From NCBI RefSeq assembly GCF_016086655.4, contig NC_052138.2, positions 16,182,001 to 16,246,000 of the forward strand: 64,000 nt of DNA, given 5' to 3'. Under the pieces are notes generated by a model. That model made no database searches. It was not told the origin of the DNA and saw only the letters and a list, made by a program, of their open reading frames with translations. Numbering within the stretch: position 1 is the first letter of the stretch; each line of letters begins with the position of its first letter. Of this stretch, positions 33,519 through 46,400 are shown in pieces. Made by a program: the position numbers and the translations under genes. Origin of the DNA: Lepeophtheirus salmonis. Taxonomy: Eukaryota; Arthropoda; Copepoda; Siphonostomatoida; Caligidae.

Positions 33519-35673
33519 TATGATTATAATATTATCTCTTCACTAATTTTAATGTAGATGGTTCTCCTCCCTAGAACAGTAACATATGTTTTTAACAGTT
33601 GTATGTTCAACATGATTTTTTTGATTTTGTTATTACTTTATGAGTCCCTTATGAGGATTTTTAATGTTGATTGGTTGATCAAGCTTTAGCTATTGTTATG
33701 ATGTAAATAATTACCAATTATGGAAATGAAATATAGTCCCATAGCAGCCTGGCTCAACTTTCACAACGATATGATAGTCAAACATAATATTTACAAAATT
33801 CGATCTTCTTTCTTTTTCAAACACAAAACGAATATTCTCTATATATCCCTAAAATATTCAACACAGGGAGTGGAGGCATGGCACTATGGTCCTATAGTTA
33901 ACTACTATATAATTTCGGATCTTTCTTCTTCCTCTTTTTGAAACGAAAGTTGAGAAGTTCAATGAAAATTGACTTTTTGTCTCCCAAATCCAAAAACAGG
34001 CAGCTAATATAAACAAAAACTTTTTAATCTATTAAATAGTATTTGACGTCAAATTTTTAGCTACACTTTTAATAAAATATGACATTAGTACAGTAGAAAA
34101 AGTTATTTTCTTCTTTTAATTATTTCCATATTCATTTGTATATATCTTGTCCTCTCCTCGCACTCTACAAAACCCTCATCAAACGAAATTAAGTGAGTCC
34201 TTTTTTCCCCAAAATTAAACAGACCGAAAACATTTTTCAGAGAAGGATTTCCTACAATGCAATGAAAATATTAATGGTTGACCAAGTCATTATATATTCG
34301 TAAGTACCAACATTTTATTTACATTGTACTTTAATTGTCTCCATTTCTATTCTATTAATCAAGAATGATAATATTTATTGAAGTTTATCTTTATTTGGGC
34401 ATATCAATCCTTACACAAACATTTATTTTAATACAAAATTGATCAGGATTTGTCTATTAAACTAAGACGCTCTTTCTCGGAGGCATAATATTTTTTATAC
34501 GTTCAAATAAATCCGCTTTATGCATACATAACTTTAATTTATTCCTAATACAATTACATTAATTTTTATCGTATTTAATTACTTAAATGCCCAGTTACTG
34601 TTATAATATAGAGGATATAAACCGTCCCATTTTGTCCGGCCATATTCTAATTTTACATAGACGTTCAGGGACATTTTGTAAATTTATGGTTCTTTATGGG
34701 TTCAGTCGATTTTCAAACATGTCTTCTCTTTTTAAAACCCAAATATGACAGGCTTTGATGTTAAAAAAAATAATCAACGTTTATTTATTCGCCTTTTATT
34801 ATTATGGCAAAATGACGACCACATGATCAATCTTACACTAAATTTAATTGGCTACAATAATATTCTTTTTTCTCTAGGGGGTTCTGAGGGTATCATGGAT
34901 TACTCAATAAATAACTACGTAGTCTCAATTAATTCACAAGGTTAGTTCTGCGAAAACCTCAAAATGAACATATCAAAAGGGGAAAGTTCTGCAAACATCT
35001 GAAATCAAATACACTCTTCCATTATGGATTTTCCCTATTTTGAGGCATATATTTATTTTTTTAAATAGACTCTTAATATGTAAACTTAATTAAATATGTA
35101 ATAAGTTCAGCACATATATGCATACTTAATTGCTTCCTGGAAATGTTTGCGGGTTTTAGAGGAAGAGAAATTAGAAATCAATGTAATCTTATAATTTGTA
35201 GAGTAAATTTAAAAATCATGAAAAGGAATTGAGTAGTTACATAGATACATAGTTTCAACGATGAGTGAATGACATCTGATGGATTTTTTGTTGTTGTAGG
35301 TTTTGTAAGTTGCGTGAGTCTACGATGATGAGTGACTATATTGTGTATCTACACGGTGAAAGGGATAGTTTGTAAACCATCCTTGAAATTGATGGTTTCT
35401 TTGATTGAGCGGGGGTTATTTTATATATTTATAAGGCACCGCTTGCTTCCTGAAGAATATAGGACCCAAGTAAGTATGTATGCATTGCATGTATTCTTTG
35501 TAGAACTTATGGTACGCATGAGAAGTTTCACAATCACGAAGAAGACGGCATTAGAAGAAGACGAAGAAGCAATTAATAACAAAAGGGAAGAAAATAATAA
35601 AAACTTATCCTGAGATAAAAAATTAAAAAAGAGTTCCCCGTCTCATTTTGTCTGTAGAACTTGAATTGCAACC
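33519..35673. other. Intergenic DNA upstream of the DM13 gene
   Basis: AT-rich; includes a third copy of the 25770-type block (33950-34015). An open frame at 35332-35613 is acidic at its end but lacks homology or splice support to the DM13 exons; it may be leader sequence. No gene recognised. Confidence 0.45.
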
Positions 35674-36502
35674 ATGTTTTTCGAGAACAAATTCCTGGTC
35701 CTCACTCTAATTCTATGTAATATCTACTGTGTCCTTTCAAAAACAGGTGAGTGTACACATAGTACTGCTTAAATAAGTATATACATTATGGTTGGTTGAC
35801 CGTCCTCTTTGCCTGGACCATGTCCTCCTTGTACAAGCTGTCCGGAATGTTTTAGGACTTTTCCATAAATGATTGAAAGGACCATTTTTTTGTATAAAGG
35901 ACAAATGGCGCATGTTAAAAAATCAACTTTTATCAAAATCACAAATTTAAATTCACAAAAGATTTTAAATCCAGAATATATATAATACTTAATTTTTACA
36001 TATATCAATTTCAAAATTTCGCTCTTAAGCAAAATGTGCTCTTTTTGTTAATCCAAATACGGCAACCCTAATGACCATATACTCCTACTTATTTTTATCG
36101 TCCTATTTCAAACATCTATGTCATCATTTAGTGTCACCCTTGGAAAAGCAGAGCCTTGTTCGTCTTGGACGACTTAGATGTACCAAACATAGTGTAGGAG
36201 GAGAAATCTACGTAAAAGATTATAATACACTCGTTCTTGAAAATTTCACATATGATGGCCATGCTCCAGATGCCTTCTTCTATGTAGGAACGAAAAATAC
36301 ATTGCCCAATAGTCATGGAATACGTATTCAATACCCTCCAGGATCAAACGAACCACTAAGAAAGTTTAACGGCGAAAGGGTTGAAATTAAGCTACCTAAT
36401 GGATTATCCTTGAGGGACATCACCTGGTTCTCTGTTTGGTGCAGAGCTTATGCCGTTAATTTCGGAGATGTTTTGTTCTACTCACGAAATCGAATTTGTT
36501 GA
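35674..36502 (+). CDS. Secreted DM13-domain protein (Skeletor/Knickkopf-related domain)
   Basis: Two exons, 35674-35746 and 36132-36502, joined GT-AG in phase 1 to give 147 residues. Exon 1 is almost exactly a signal peptide: MFFENKF followed by the hydrophobic core LVLTLILCNIYCVL. Exon 2 is one DM13 domain: HSVGGEIYVKDYNTLVLENF, then YDGHAPDAFFYVG, and the closing pattern LPNGLSLRDITWFSVWC and VNFGDVLF. The WC cysteine and the YDG.APDAFF motif are hallmarks. In Knickkopf and Skeletor, DM13 domains occur with DOMON domains in extracellular/cuticle proteins; here DM13 stands alone, so the exact role is unknown, perhaps extracellular matrix or cuticle chemistry. Confidence 0.88.
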
Positions 36503-36870
36503 GCATCCCTACTTTTTGAAATCGTTAAACGAATTTCAAATGCTCTTGTTGTTATTAAATGTACAATGTAGTTACTCCCTTCAATGTTTCTTTAAAAATT
36601 GTATTGTTGTTGTTCATCTTTTAATTCAAACGAAGAAATGATCATTTGTATCCTAGTGTGTATATCACTATTATTGTAAATGTATTTAGACGTGTCTTTC
36701 ATTTGAAAAGATGAAACCCTCCCCATAGTTTTTAAACTGTTCCTTTTTGAAGAAGGGAAGACGCAGACTTTATTTATTGTTATATTTTATATGTGCCTGT
36801 TAGAGTTTTAATTATATTATTCTACACATCCATTTTTTTATTTATTGTATAAAACATACACAAAAAAGTT

Positions 36871-36876
36871 AATAAA
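36871..36876 (+). terminator. AATAAA polyadenylation signal of the DM13 gene
   Basis: First canonical plus-strand AATAAA after the stop codon at 36502, implying a 3' UTR of about 390 nt. Confidence 0.5.
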
Positions 36877-37397
36877 ATATTCAATGACTTAAAAAAGTTA
36901 AACATCCTGGAGAATTGAGTAAAATCTGACTTACACATCTATGTTGTGTTCATATTGCAATGTCTGCACGAGTTCCAACTTGATTGAACATTTTGTATAA
37001 GTTACCATTTTTTCATTTTAAAATACATTATTTAAATACAATACTGTTCATTATAATTAACAACTATGAATTGATACTATCCTTTGATTTTGATCAATTC
37101 AAATTACATGGTTATTATGTATTGACGAATATAGCTGTAGACATTTGAACTTTAAAGTGTGCCACATAATAGTTATATATATGTAACTTGTATTAAAATG
37201 GTGAAAATACATTATTAATATATGGATCATCCATCAAAAGTTCCATTATCGCATTATCCTCAACCGAACCACTGTAAATCCTTCAAGTAAAATTATTCAT
37301 CTCATTTTTTAGTTGCAAGATGTACACAACATATATACAAATAAATATTCAAATTCAATGTCATTGCTAGAAACCAAACCAAGAACTTCCTTCTTCT

Positions 37398-37407
37398 TTT
37401 ATTTATT
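37398..37407 (-). terminator. Overlapping AATAAATAAA polyadenylation signal of the Pax6-like gene
   Basis: Minus-strand AATAAATAAA about 85 nt beyond the stop codon at 37490. Its closeness supports 37490 as the true end of the transcript and hence the short protein. Confidence 0.6.
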
Positions 37408-37489
37408 AACAGACTAACATTGTACAAACATCATGCCACAGAATGATTAAAATCAAACAAAGATTTTTACAATAGATATATACAATTCC

Positions 37490-40400
37490 TCATAACTTTT
37501 TGTTGGACTCACGTCTCCACTTTGCCCTTCTATTCGAGAACCAAACTTGTATCCTCGCTTCTGGAATGGTTATGATTTGGGCAAGTCTTTCTCGAGTTTG
37601 TATGTCTGGATAATGCGTTCTTTCAAATTCTGCAATATATATATATATATACGTATTACATAGTGTGTAAGTAATTTAACAATGGAAAACCTTGATAGGA
37701 ATTAAAATATATACTAAACTCTACGCCTATACATATATGAATATTATTATGAGCTTATATTTGAAGGCCATGACAGGCCTTTTACAAATACATAAGAATT
37801 ATGAATTTGATGTTACATGATACGTAAAATCACTCTTCGTATTTGTTATTTCCTTTCATGGAAGGCAATTTTGAGATAGAGAGAGAAGGATTCGCAAACA
37901 TAACCACCGGCTCTTGAGGAAGTTGTACGCATTATTGTGGGACTGTAGGGGGGGAGGGGAGGATCCACAAATTAGTAACTATTAATATTTTAGAAATAAT
38001 CATATGTTATTCGATTTGTAAACTTTCAGGATCATGTATTTGGAAAATGTAATTCCTTATAAGACGGTAATCTATGGATCGTGTACAAGTTTTAAATTTT
38101 ACTACAAGTAAGCCAATATTTCCCAAGTTGGGGCGTACGTCCCACAGGGGAAAGAGACAATTGCATTTATTCAGTTTTCGATGAAATATTTTTTTTTTTT
38201 AAATGTCCAAATTAAACCCTCAGGATTCGTGAGGTGATCATGTGGCGTGTGACCAAAAAAAAAGTTGGGAATCACTAAAGTAGGATGCTCAAGTTGCAAT
38301 CAAAAAATAAGATTACACATTTTAAATGAATAATTTACAACATACCACTTCTAATACAACGATTGAAATTACAAGCGTGGGTAATATTTTTAACTTTTTG
38401 GATAAAATTATGAATTAATGTTTTCTGTGGCCATGTGGGCCGCAACTGAAGTGAAATATTGACTCACACAAATTTTTGAAAAAATAAGAAGTGGCGTGAT
38501 TATGGTTGAATCCCAGAGATTTAGTAGCACATCATCGGGACTCTCTTAAAATTACAGCATGCCCTAAGCATCCTCTTCTCTATCCATTATGTTCAACGAT
38601 AAATTGGGTTTACATTAATAGTAGCAAGAAACTAGTCGATAAAACTGATAAAAGAGAGTGATTAGTCAGAAAACGTGATTAAAATATTTTTATGGACCAA
38701 TAAAGGTTTAATTATATAGGGCGTCTGCAGGGGGGAGCCGAAGGAGCTATTACCCAACCCAAATGTAGAATTTAAAAAATTATTAATATGGAAAAAAAGG
38801 TCATTCGTTTCTGGGAAATAAATCAAGTACCCCCCTCCCCTCCAATAATGTCATCCCATCTTATTTATTTTTTTCTCCTCTTTTTAAATATATATCATCA
38901 ATTAAATATTTGTTTGCCCCTATAACAAGGCCGCTGTTTCCTACTTAATTAATGGCTGAGTTACGTCTTTTCATATACTTTCCGACACCCCTGTCTGTGT
39001 AGCACATTATATAGTTAGCAGATCCGTAGTTCTATAACTTCTAAACATATTATAATATCATAAAACATTAATTTAAATGGGTAATTTTATAATTATATAG
39101 GACGTAGTGAGACGTACAAATTGTCAACTTCATTAATAGACTTAATGATCACATAATTAATTTATGATCGCAAAAAACTGTACAAAAATAAAGTTAAATC
39201 CCCTTGGGATCATCTTTCTGAGATTTGAGATAGGGAGTTTTATTTATTCTTGCAAATTAGACGCAAAAAAGCGATCCCATGGAATAATATTTGATAAATA
39301 TCGTCATCATCGATATTAGTGTTTGACGTCATCATAGTTTTATAAGAATAATAAATACATACTTTAAGTAATCCTAAATTAAGATGAATGCCTAGTATTC
39401 TTATAGATACTTTAAGTTTTAGTAAACTAATTCAACTAGTAAACTGTGGGACTGTTTTATAATATAAGTAAAAATGATGCCTTGTAGAAAAAAGATTAAA
39501 ATTTGGGGACTTTTTCAAGGACTGATAAAAGGGATATGACCTTTTATAGTCCCATACCAAGAAAATACAACTCTACTTGTGATATAAAGTTTAGCACAGC
39601 ATATCATAAGTCAATCTTTTTTAATAGCAATAAGTGTATACTATGATCTTATAATAATAAAAAATTAATTATTCAAAATATGTTGGAAATAGGAATTGAA
39701 TTACCATTTTCAAGTAATGAAAGTTGCTCACTTTGGAAAGAAGTCCTATTTCGTTGGATTTTTTTACTCATTTGAGTTGATAAGAGCTCATCATCATCTG
39801 GAAATATATTTATGATTAAAACAAAGAAACAATATTTTGAGCCATAAATCATGTTCAATCATTAATTATTATAATTAGAAAATGTTTTTATCAAATGCTG
39901 TATGATGGAATTTACCAGGATTAAATTTTTTGTAAAATAACGATGCAAAGAAGCTTTTGAAGACAAATTAATGCTTCCTATCAAATATATATTTTTAATC
40001 ATGATAACATTTAAAATTTTTCTTATTAATTCAAGGTTAGATCTAATTAAACATAGATGTAAATAATATGATAATGACTTATTGTAGTTGCTACATGAAT
40101 AGACGTTTCTTTATTTTTCAAAGCTGAAATCAATATTCTTTTATAACAGAAAATATAACTATAAAATAATCACTTGTGCGTGAAAGAAAAAAAGTAATAT
40201 AGCGAATTTGTTGCGTAATTATAACTGTAAGTCCTTGTTGGACTCAAAGTAGAATTGAAGATTGACATTGGAGTCATTCCTCCTATATCATTGCTAGATA
40301 CTGAGTGGAGTTTGTGTTTATTGCTTTCGATCATAGATGCTCTCAGCTAATTTAATGAAATTTGATGACATATATGCTGTTCTTCTCCTAAATATTATTC

Positions 40401-43400
40401 ATATTTTTATAATGACCATTGAAGTCGAAAAATCATCGACTCAAGTAGAGTTGAACCGATTTGATAGTTGTTGGAATCAACACAATACTATATTTAGTCA
40501 TCAAAATCCGGTATATTTTTTAGCTCCCCCGTTTATTTGGAATAGGTACTCTGAAAAATGAATTTTATTTTCCTAAGCTGTTGGCATTATTATTTAACTC
40601 CTCATTAGTGAACTTCCTTTTCTATTATATTCAAAACTTGATTGAACATTCCTTGTACCTTGAGGATTTGTTGCAGAGTTATAATTGTAAGTCTATGTGC
40701 CCCCCCTACCCACATGGACTTACAATTATAAGTTAGGACTCATAGTGGAATTGAGGATCATCATAGGAGTAACTCTTAACAATGTCATTGTTTATTTCCT
40801 TCTCCTCTTCCTCTCTAGTCACAGCTAAAGGACTCTATGGAAAGAGCGGACAAGGTAAAAATAAACAATTCAATCTAAAACAAGGAACACTATGTTCCTG
40901 AGGTAGTAACTTTTATTCTTATCTTTTAACTAGGGGAGGAGGGGGTACTCACTCATTCACCCCCCCTCCCCATACACACTGGCTGCTTGCCTACCTCGAA
41001 GAACATGTAGTAGCTTCTATAAGTTGATTTTTGGTTTCTTTTTTTTAACACGCCCAAAATACACGCAATTTTCATGAACAGCTATATTATTCTGTATGAA
41101 TATATAATAGTCCATTATATATTATTAATAAAATTATTATTAATATTAATTATTATTACTATTATTAATAGAATGTAGTATATACTTTACTCCGAGTTGT
41201 CCATAAAACTTTTTTATAGACAAATCATGTGCGTCCGCAGGATTATATTTTGGGAGAGCTTTGTTTTTGGAATTTGTTCTTTTAAAAAAATCCAAAAATT
41301 ACAATTCTTTTGAAATTGTTTTACTGATTTTGTTTTTTTGTTTTTTTAATATTTCAAATCCATAAGTGCAAATTAAAAATATCATATCACGAGTAAGTCC
41401 ACCCCAATCAATTTGATTGAAAAGAGTCTGCTGTTCTTCATCACTTTCATATGTAAACAAATTCATATTAAATTTTTCCCCTGATGTGTAAAGATATTTT
41501 TACATGATCAATATCTTCAATAAAATTTGAATCATTCAATATAAAATTCAAAAACACTAAGAAATTGAAGTAAGCTTGTATATTCAGAAATACGTACATT
41601 TTTTAATATAATTGTTAGTAATAATATGCAAATAGGCGGTGAAATGGAAGCTCATTATTTTTGTACCTAAAATTAATAAATTTTAAATGCTTAAGCGGAA
41701 AATTACTTTAAATTGTTAAATCCCTTACCAAATTTAAATCGACAATTTAAAATTTACTTTGATACAAAATCCCACAGTTACATTCACAAATGTAAGATTG
41801 TAGAATATTTATTTCATTAAAATTTTCATTTATTTCTTTGATTAAACGAGGTCGATCAAGCTTCATGTAAAGTTAATATGCGGAAGATACATTGCCAATC
41901 ATCTCAAAGTTCGTAATTACATTTTTTTTTTAAATATATTCGCTTAAGGACCCCAGAAGAAGAAAGATAAGTGTTAGAATTGATTTAGAGTAATAAAGAG
42001 GAAGATTTTGAAACTAGGATGGAATTACATTTTTTTTTCAATATTTTTGGACTATGTTAGGATCTTTACTACACAATTTTTAGTATCCTCAGGTTCAAGT
42101 TTATAATCTAAGGAGATAAAATTAAGTTCACAAAGGGCCGGATATTTTGAAGGTTCCGAATTTTGGCTAGGACCGGCTTGAATCCAAAGTTTTCTTAGTG
42201 ACTCATCCTTAGGAAACATATACAAATGTGATTTTATTATTTTTCCGGGGCCAGTTTTGATACTTTTGGACTTAGTTGTTCTGTATTTACTACGACAACC
42301 ATTTGCAATGCATACTTTTCCCATGATTAAATTCTAAAATTAACAAAACACTGTATTTTAAGTTAAAATATCACGCTTCCTACATAATGCTGTGTTACTC
42401 ATTATAATTTAATATTTATATATTAATATATTGTTACTTGTATTTTGAATCTCTTTGAGTCATTGAGGGATGAGAAGGTGCGAGAGCATTCATATTCTTA
42501 GTTGTTAAGATATTATTGTCCTAACAAATCACTAATTAATGTGTATTAATATTAATAAGTTTAAGTACCACTATAATTATATTGGTTATAACCCGACTAT
42601 AGTGTTAATTATATAAGCTGTTGCATTGCACTTATTACCACGAATCAAATAAGTCAAACTAATTTTTATGTTAATCTGCGATAAACAAATCGAAGAAACA
42701 ATTTTTAAATACATTTGTTTAAATATGATTTTTAGACTGTGGAGTTTGTTAGCGAGGAAAAAGGCGTTAGAGCGAGTAACTAGTATAACTCGTAATTACT
42801 AGAGTTTTTTTTTCAGAAACTCGAAAATACTAGAGCAGCAAAATTTAGCTTGGGCCACATCACTATTAAAAATATATACCTACTGGGTAAACGACAAAAA
42901 ATAGAGGGTCAAGCAATGAAATATTGTACCTTTAATAACTTTTTTATAAAAACAATTTATTTCAATGAAACTTTGCACAATTGTATATAATATACTAATG
43001 CAATTTAAAAATTCAGTAAAAGAGTCCCCTACATATATCAGCGCTGTATCAGAAACTATTATAGACATTGACAATTTTTTTAAGCCGGATATGAGTTCCA
43101 CTCACTAATTATGACTGCTTTAAGCGAATCAAGGTTGGGCTGGTGAGTAACATTGACTTTTTTCTCAAGGACGCCCCACCAAAAATAGTCAAACGGATTC
43201 AATTTTTTGTTTGTAAACACGAGATTTATTTTAATCCAAAACCTCAACTTCTTTGATCCTTCCCTTATTTTCGACCTCTAAGTTTCTGTAATAAATTTAT
43301 ACATCTTTCTAATGTTACACTTAAAGTCAATTTCCTTCAAAGATCTACGAACTTTCTCCTTTGACACAAGAGTGCTGTCTGATTTAAACTTTGGGGTCAG

Positions 43401-46400
43401 CTTTGATTCTTCACAAACTTATTTTCCTTAAAAACCATAAAATATGTTTTGTTGGTTCTGTACTAAAGCTCTTTTGTTGTCAGTAATATACTCCATAGTT
43501 CGAATTCCAACTCCGATGTGCTCTTGATTGTTTTTTGTTTTTATTACAAAATGCTTATAGTTTTAAAATATGATATATGAATGGTAGATGATCATTTGAA
43601 GAGCCTTGTTTTCAATTGCAAAAATATTTTACTGGTAGATAAGTGGCATTTATTGATAGTGCTATAAGTGATGGATTTCTTTTAACGTATAAGTGAATCA
43701 AGCTTATCTATCTTAGAGGAGGATGAACTCATAGAATCAATAATGAACTTTGTAGGGAAACACAACCTCTTGTAAAATCTTGGATGGTTGCCAGATTGAA
43801 TATCTAGCTCATGGAAAAATAGCTATTAATACTTCTTATCTCTATGAGAGCAGGTTTTTATATTTAACATAGCTGTATAAAACAAATGTCGATTAAAACT
43901 AACCCTGTGTCGAATATACGTTACTGTGTTAGAAATAAAACCACTAGCATACATTTTTGGTGAATCTCATCGTATCTAGAAATCTAACTGGAAATTAAAA
44001 TATATTAGCACAGTTCAAATATGTAATATGTCGCAGTCTTAAATATTTTTAAAAAATGCCCTCATTTTCTGTCAGTTCCAACCTTCAAAAGACAGCTTTC
44101 AAAATTTAATGACAATCTGTTTTTTAGTTAGTGAGTTATTGTGCGAAGTGTGACATATTTTTTAATGAATATGTTACAGTAATAAACGTAATTTAAATTA
44201 TACATTTTATTATAATTTATTTTGATAATTGCACAAGCAATGTAATTTTCAAAATAACCAAAACCTATTTCAACAGCTAAGAATAGAAGAATTTAAGAGA
44301 GTGTGGGAAATTGAATTAAAATCATTCTCCCAAGAGTTGTGAATCGTAAACTAAACCAAAATCATGACGTTGATATAAATAAAAAATATATAATTTCACA
44401 TATATTTTTCACATCTTTAAATGTATTCAAGGTCCTGGAACAATAATAAAATACGCTAAATTTCATGATATTCAGAAAATAACTTAATATTTTTCAAACA
44501 AAATGTACAAATCTTAAGAATTTCCTTCTTGTGATCCCATTGAGGAACACAAACTAAAGCAAATGAGGTTTACCAGTAGGCATTACAGTAAAAACTAAAT
44601 TTAAAAAAATAACTCATATAGTAATTAGCAGTTCTTAAAGTTCTTTTTTATAACTTTGATTTAAATAAAATCCTTCAATACTTTATTCAACGTGTATTGT
44701 GCTAATTAATATATATTTTAAAATTGATGCAATACATTATTATAAAAAATGTTCATAATATGGATACCCCAAATAACAGAACCCTGATTTTTACATTATT
44801 TTTAGATAAATTACAATGTATTGGCCACCGGAACCAACTCAAAAGTGAGACTCGGTATTAACACGAAGCTTGTATTTTTGTCTGCCATCTAATTGTCTAT
44901 TACTCCTTATCAGTTATTGGTTGAACTCGAATGAGTTCATGTAAAGCTGTGAACAATTCACTGATATAAATGATGAATTGATTAACTTCCAACTGGTTTT
45001 GTATATTTTATGTATATTACTTTTTTTAAGACTAGGTCGTAGGATACAACAAAGATAACATCATGGGAAGGGGATCAGTTTTATTGAATTGACGTCCTTA
45101 ATTAATGACATCTTAGTCATATAACTTTTTTCATTGTTATTGTAATTCAAAAAGTGTCTACTTTGATCTAAGGTCAATGGTTAAGAGATTTATTATGTCA
45201 TTCTATTCACACAGATGGCTTAGATTGGGGAAGGAATCTCTAACACATACTAAAAAAAATATTATTTATTATTATTTTGATGACAAAAAATATATTTTTA
45301 TAAAAAAATTTATATATATTAATAATTATTTGGGCATATAATACACGATTATTACATCCACATCTAAGTTGAACGGAGGTCATATTCTTTCTTCCATCAT
45401 GAGTATTTTGTTTGACGATGAATGATTATTTTTTCCCTTAATTTATTAAGTAGCCAAACTTTGCACAGTTTCTTAGTCACAATAATTACAAGAAAAGATG
45501 CAGATCGATTTAAACTTGGCGCGAAGATTATATACGTTCACAGTAAGAGGCCATTTTATTTTGAGTTGTCAACATCAAGGATTACAAAAAGTAAAATATG
45601 TATAATCAACCATAATTTTGTAAAAAATACTCAATTTGATTATATGCAAAGGTTTTGCGCTCTACCGATTGTCTATTCTAGTTGAAATTTAATTCTCTCT
45701 TTCCTCTTTTTATTACTCTAAAAAATAGCCATTAGTTGGTCAAAAAAACAACAAAGGAGAAAAAGTTTACATGGTTATTGGTTACATGCATTTATTCTTC
45801 CTTGTATAGGGTTACCATATTTTCATTTCCAAAAAGAGAAAACACCTGTTTATTTTCATTTCCAACTTAGAACTACATAAACTAGCAAACACCTGTTTAT
45901 TTAAAAAAAGACTTAGAACTACATCCAGGTGGTAAAGGGTTAAGAGCTTAGAAATCTAGCCTAATTTTACGAAGTTTAAATAGAGATAGCTTGTAAGAAT
46001 TTTCATCCCGCCGTCACTCCTGAAATACCATAAATCCATTATCTATAAAGTGAGGCCGAAAACTATAGATCCAGAAAGTGACACCAAAAAATATTGGTCT
46101 AAAATGTGAGACCGAAAAATTGGTCTAAAAAAATTTACCTAAACGCTTGTTTTTAAACAAAGTCTTTAAATGATCATACTGGGGATTTAAATTAAGTATT
46201 TGCACATTTAAAAAAGGCTCTTTTGACAGTTTCATCTATATTAACTCTGTGAGTGTGTGAGGTAAAATCATGGACTTTTGGATAATAAAGAAATGGGGTA
46301 AACTTTTACATGAATGAAAAAGAGTACAACATTGAGGCTTTATGACAGACTTTGTAATTGATATATATTTCTATTGCTCAAAATAATTTCCTTTGGCTGC

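Noticed and set aside
35332..35613. 93-codon open frame just upstream of the DM13 gene
   Set aside because: No homology and no phase-consistent splice to the DM13 exons, while exon 1 at 35674 already supplies a start and signal peptide.
40679..40731. Possible pre-miRNA at the 21-bp hairpin
   Set aside because: The stem is too short and the C-rich loop plus local duplication point to repeat structure; small-RNA data would be required.
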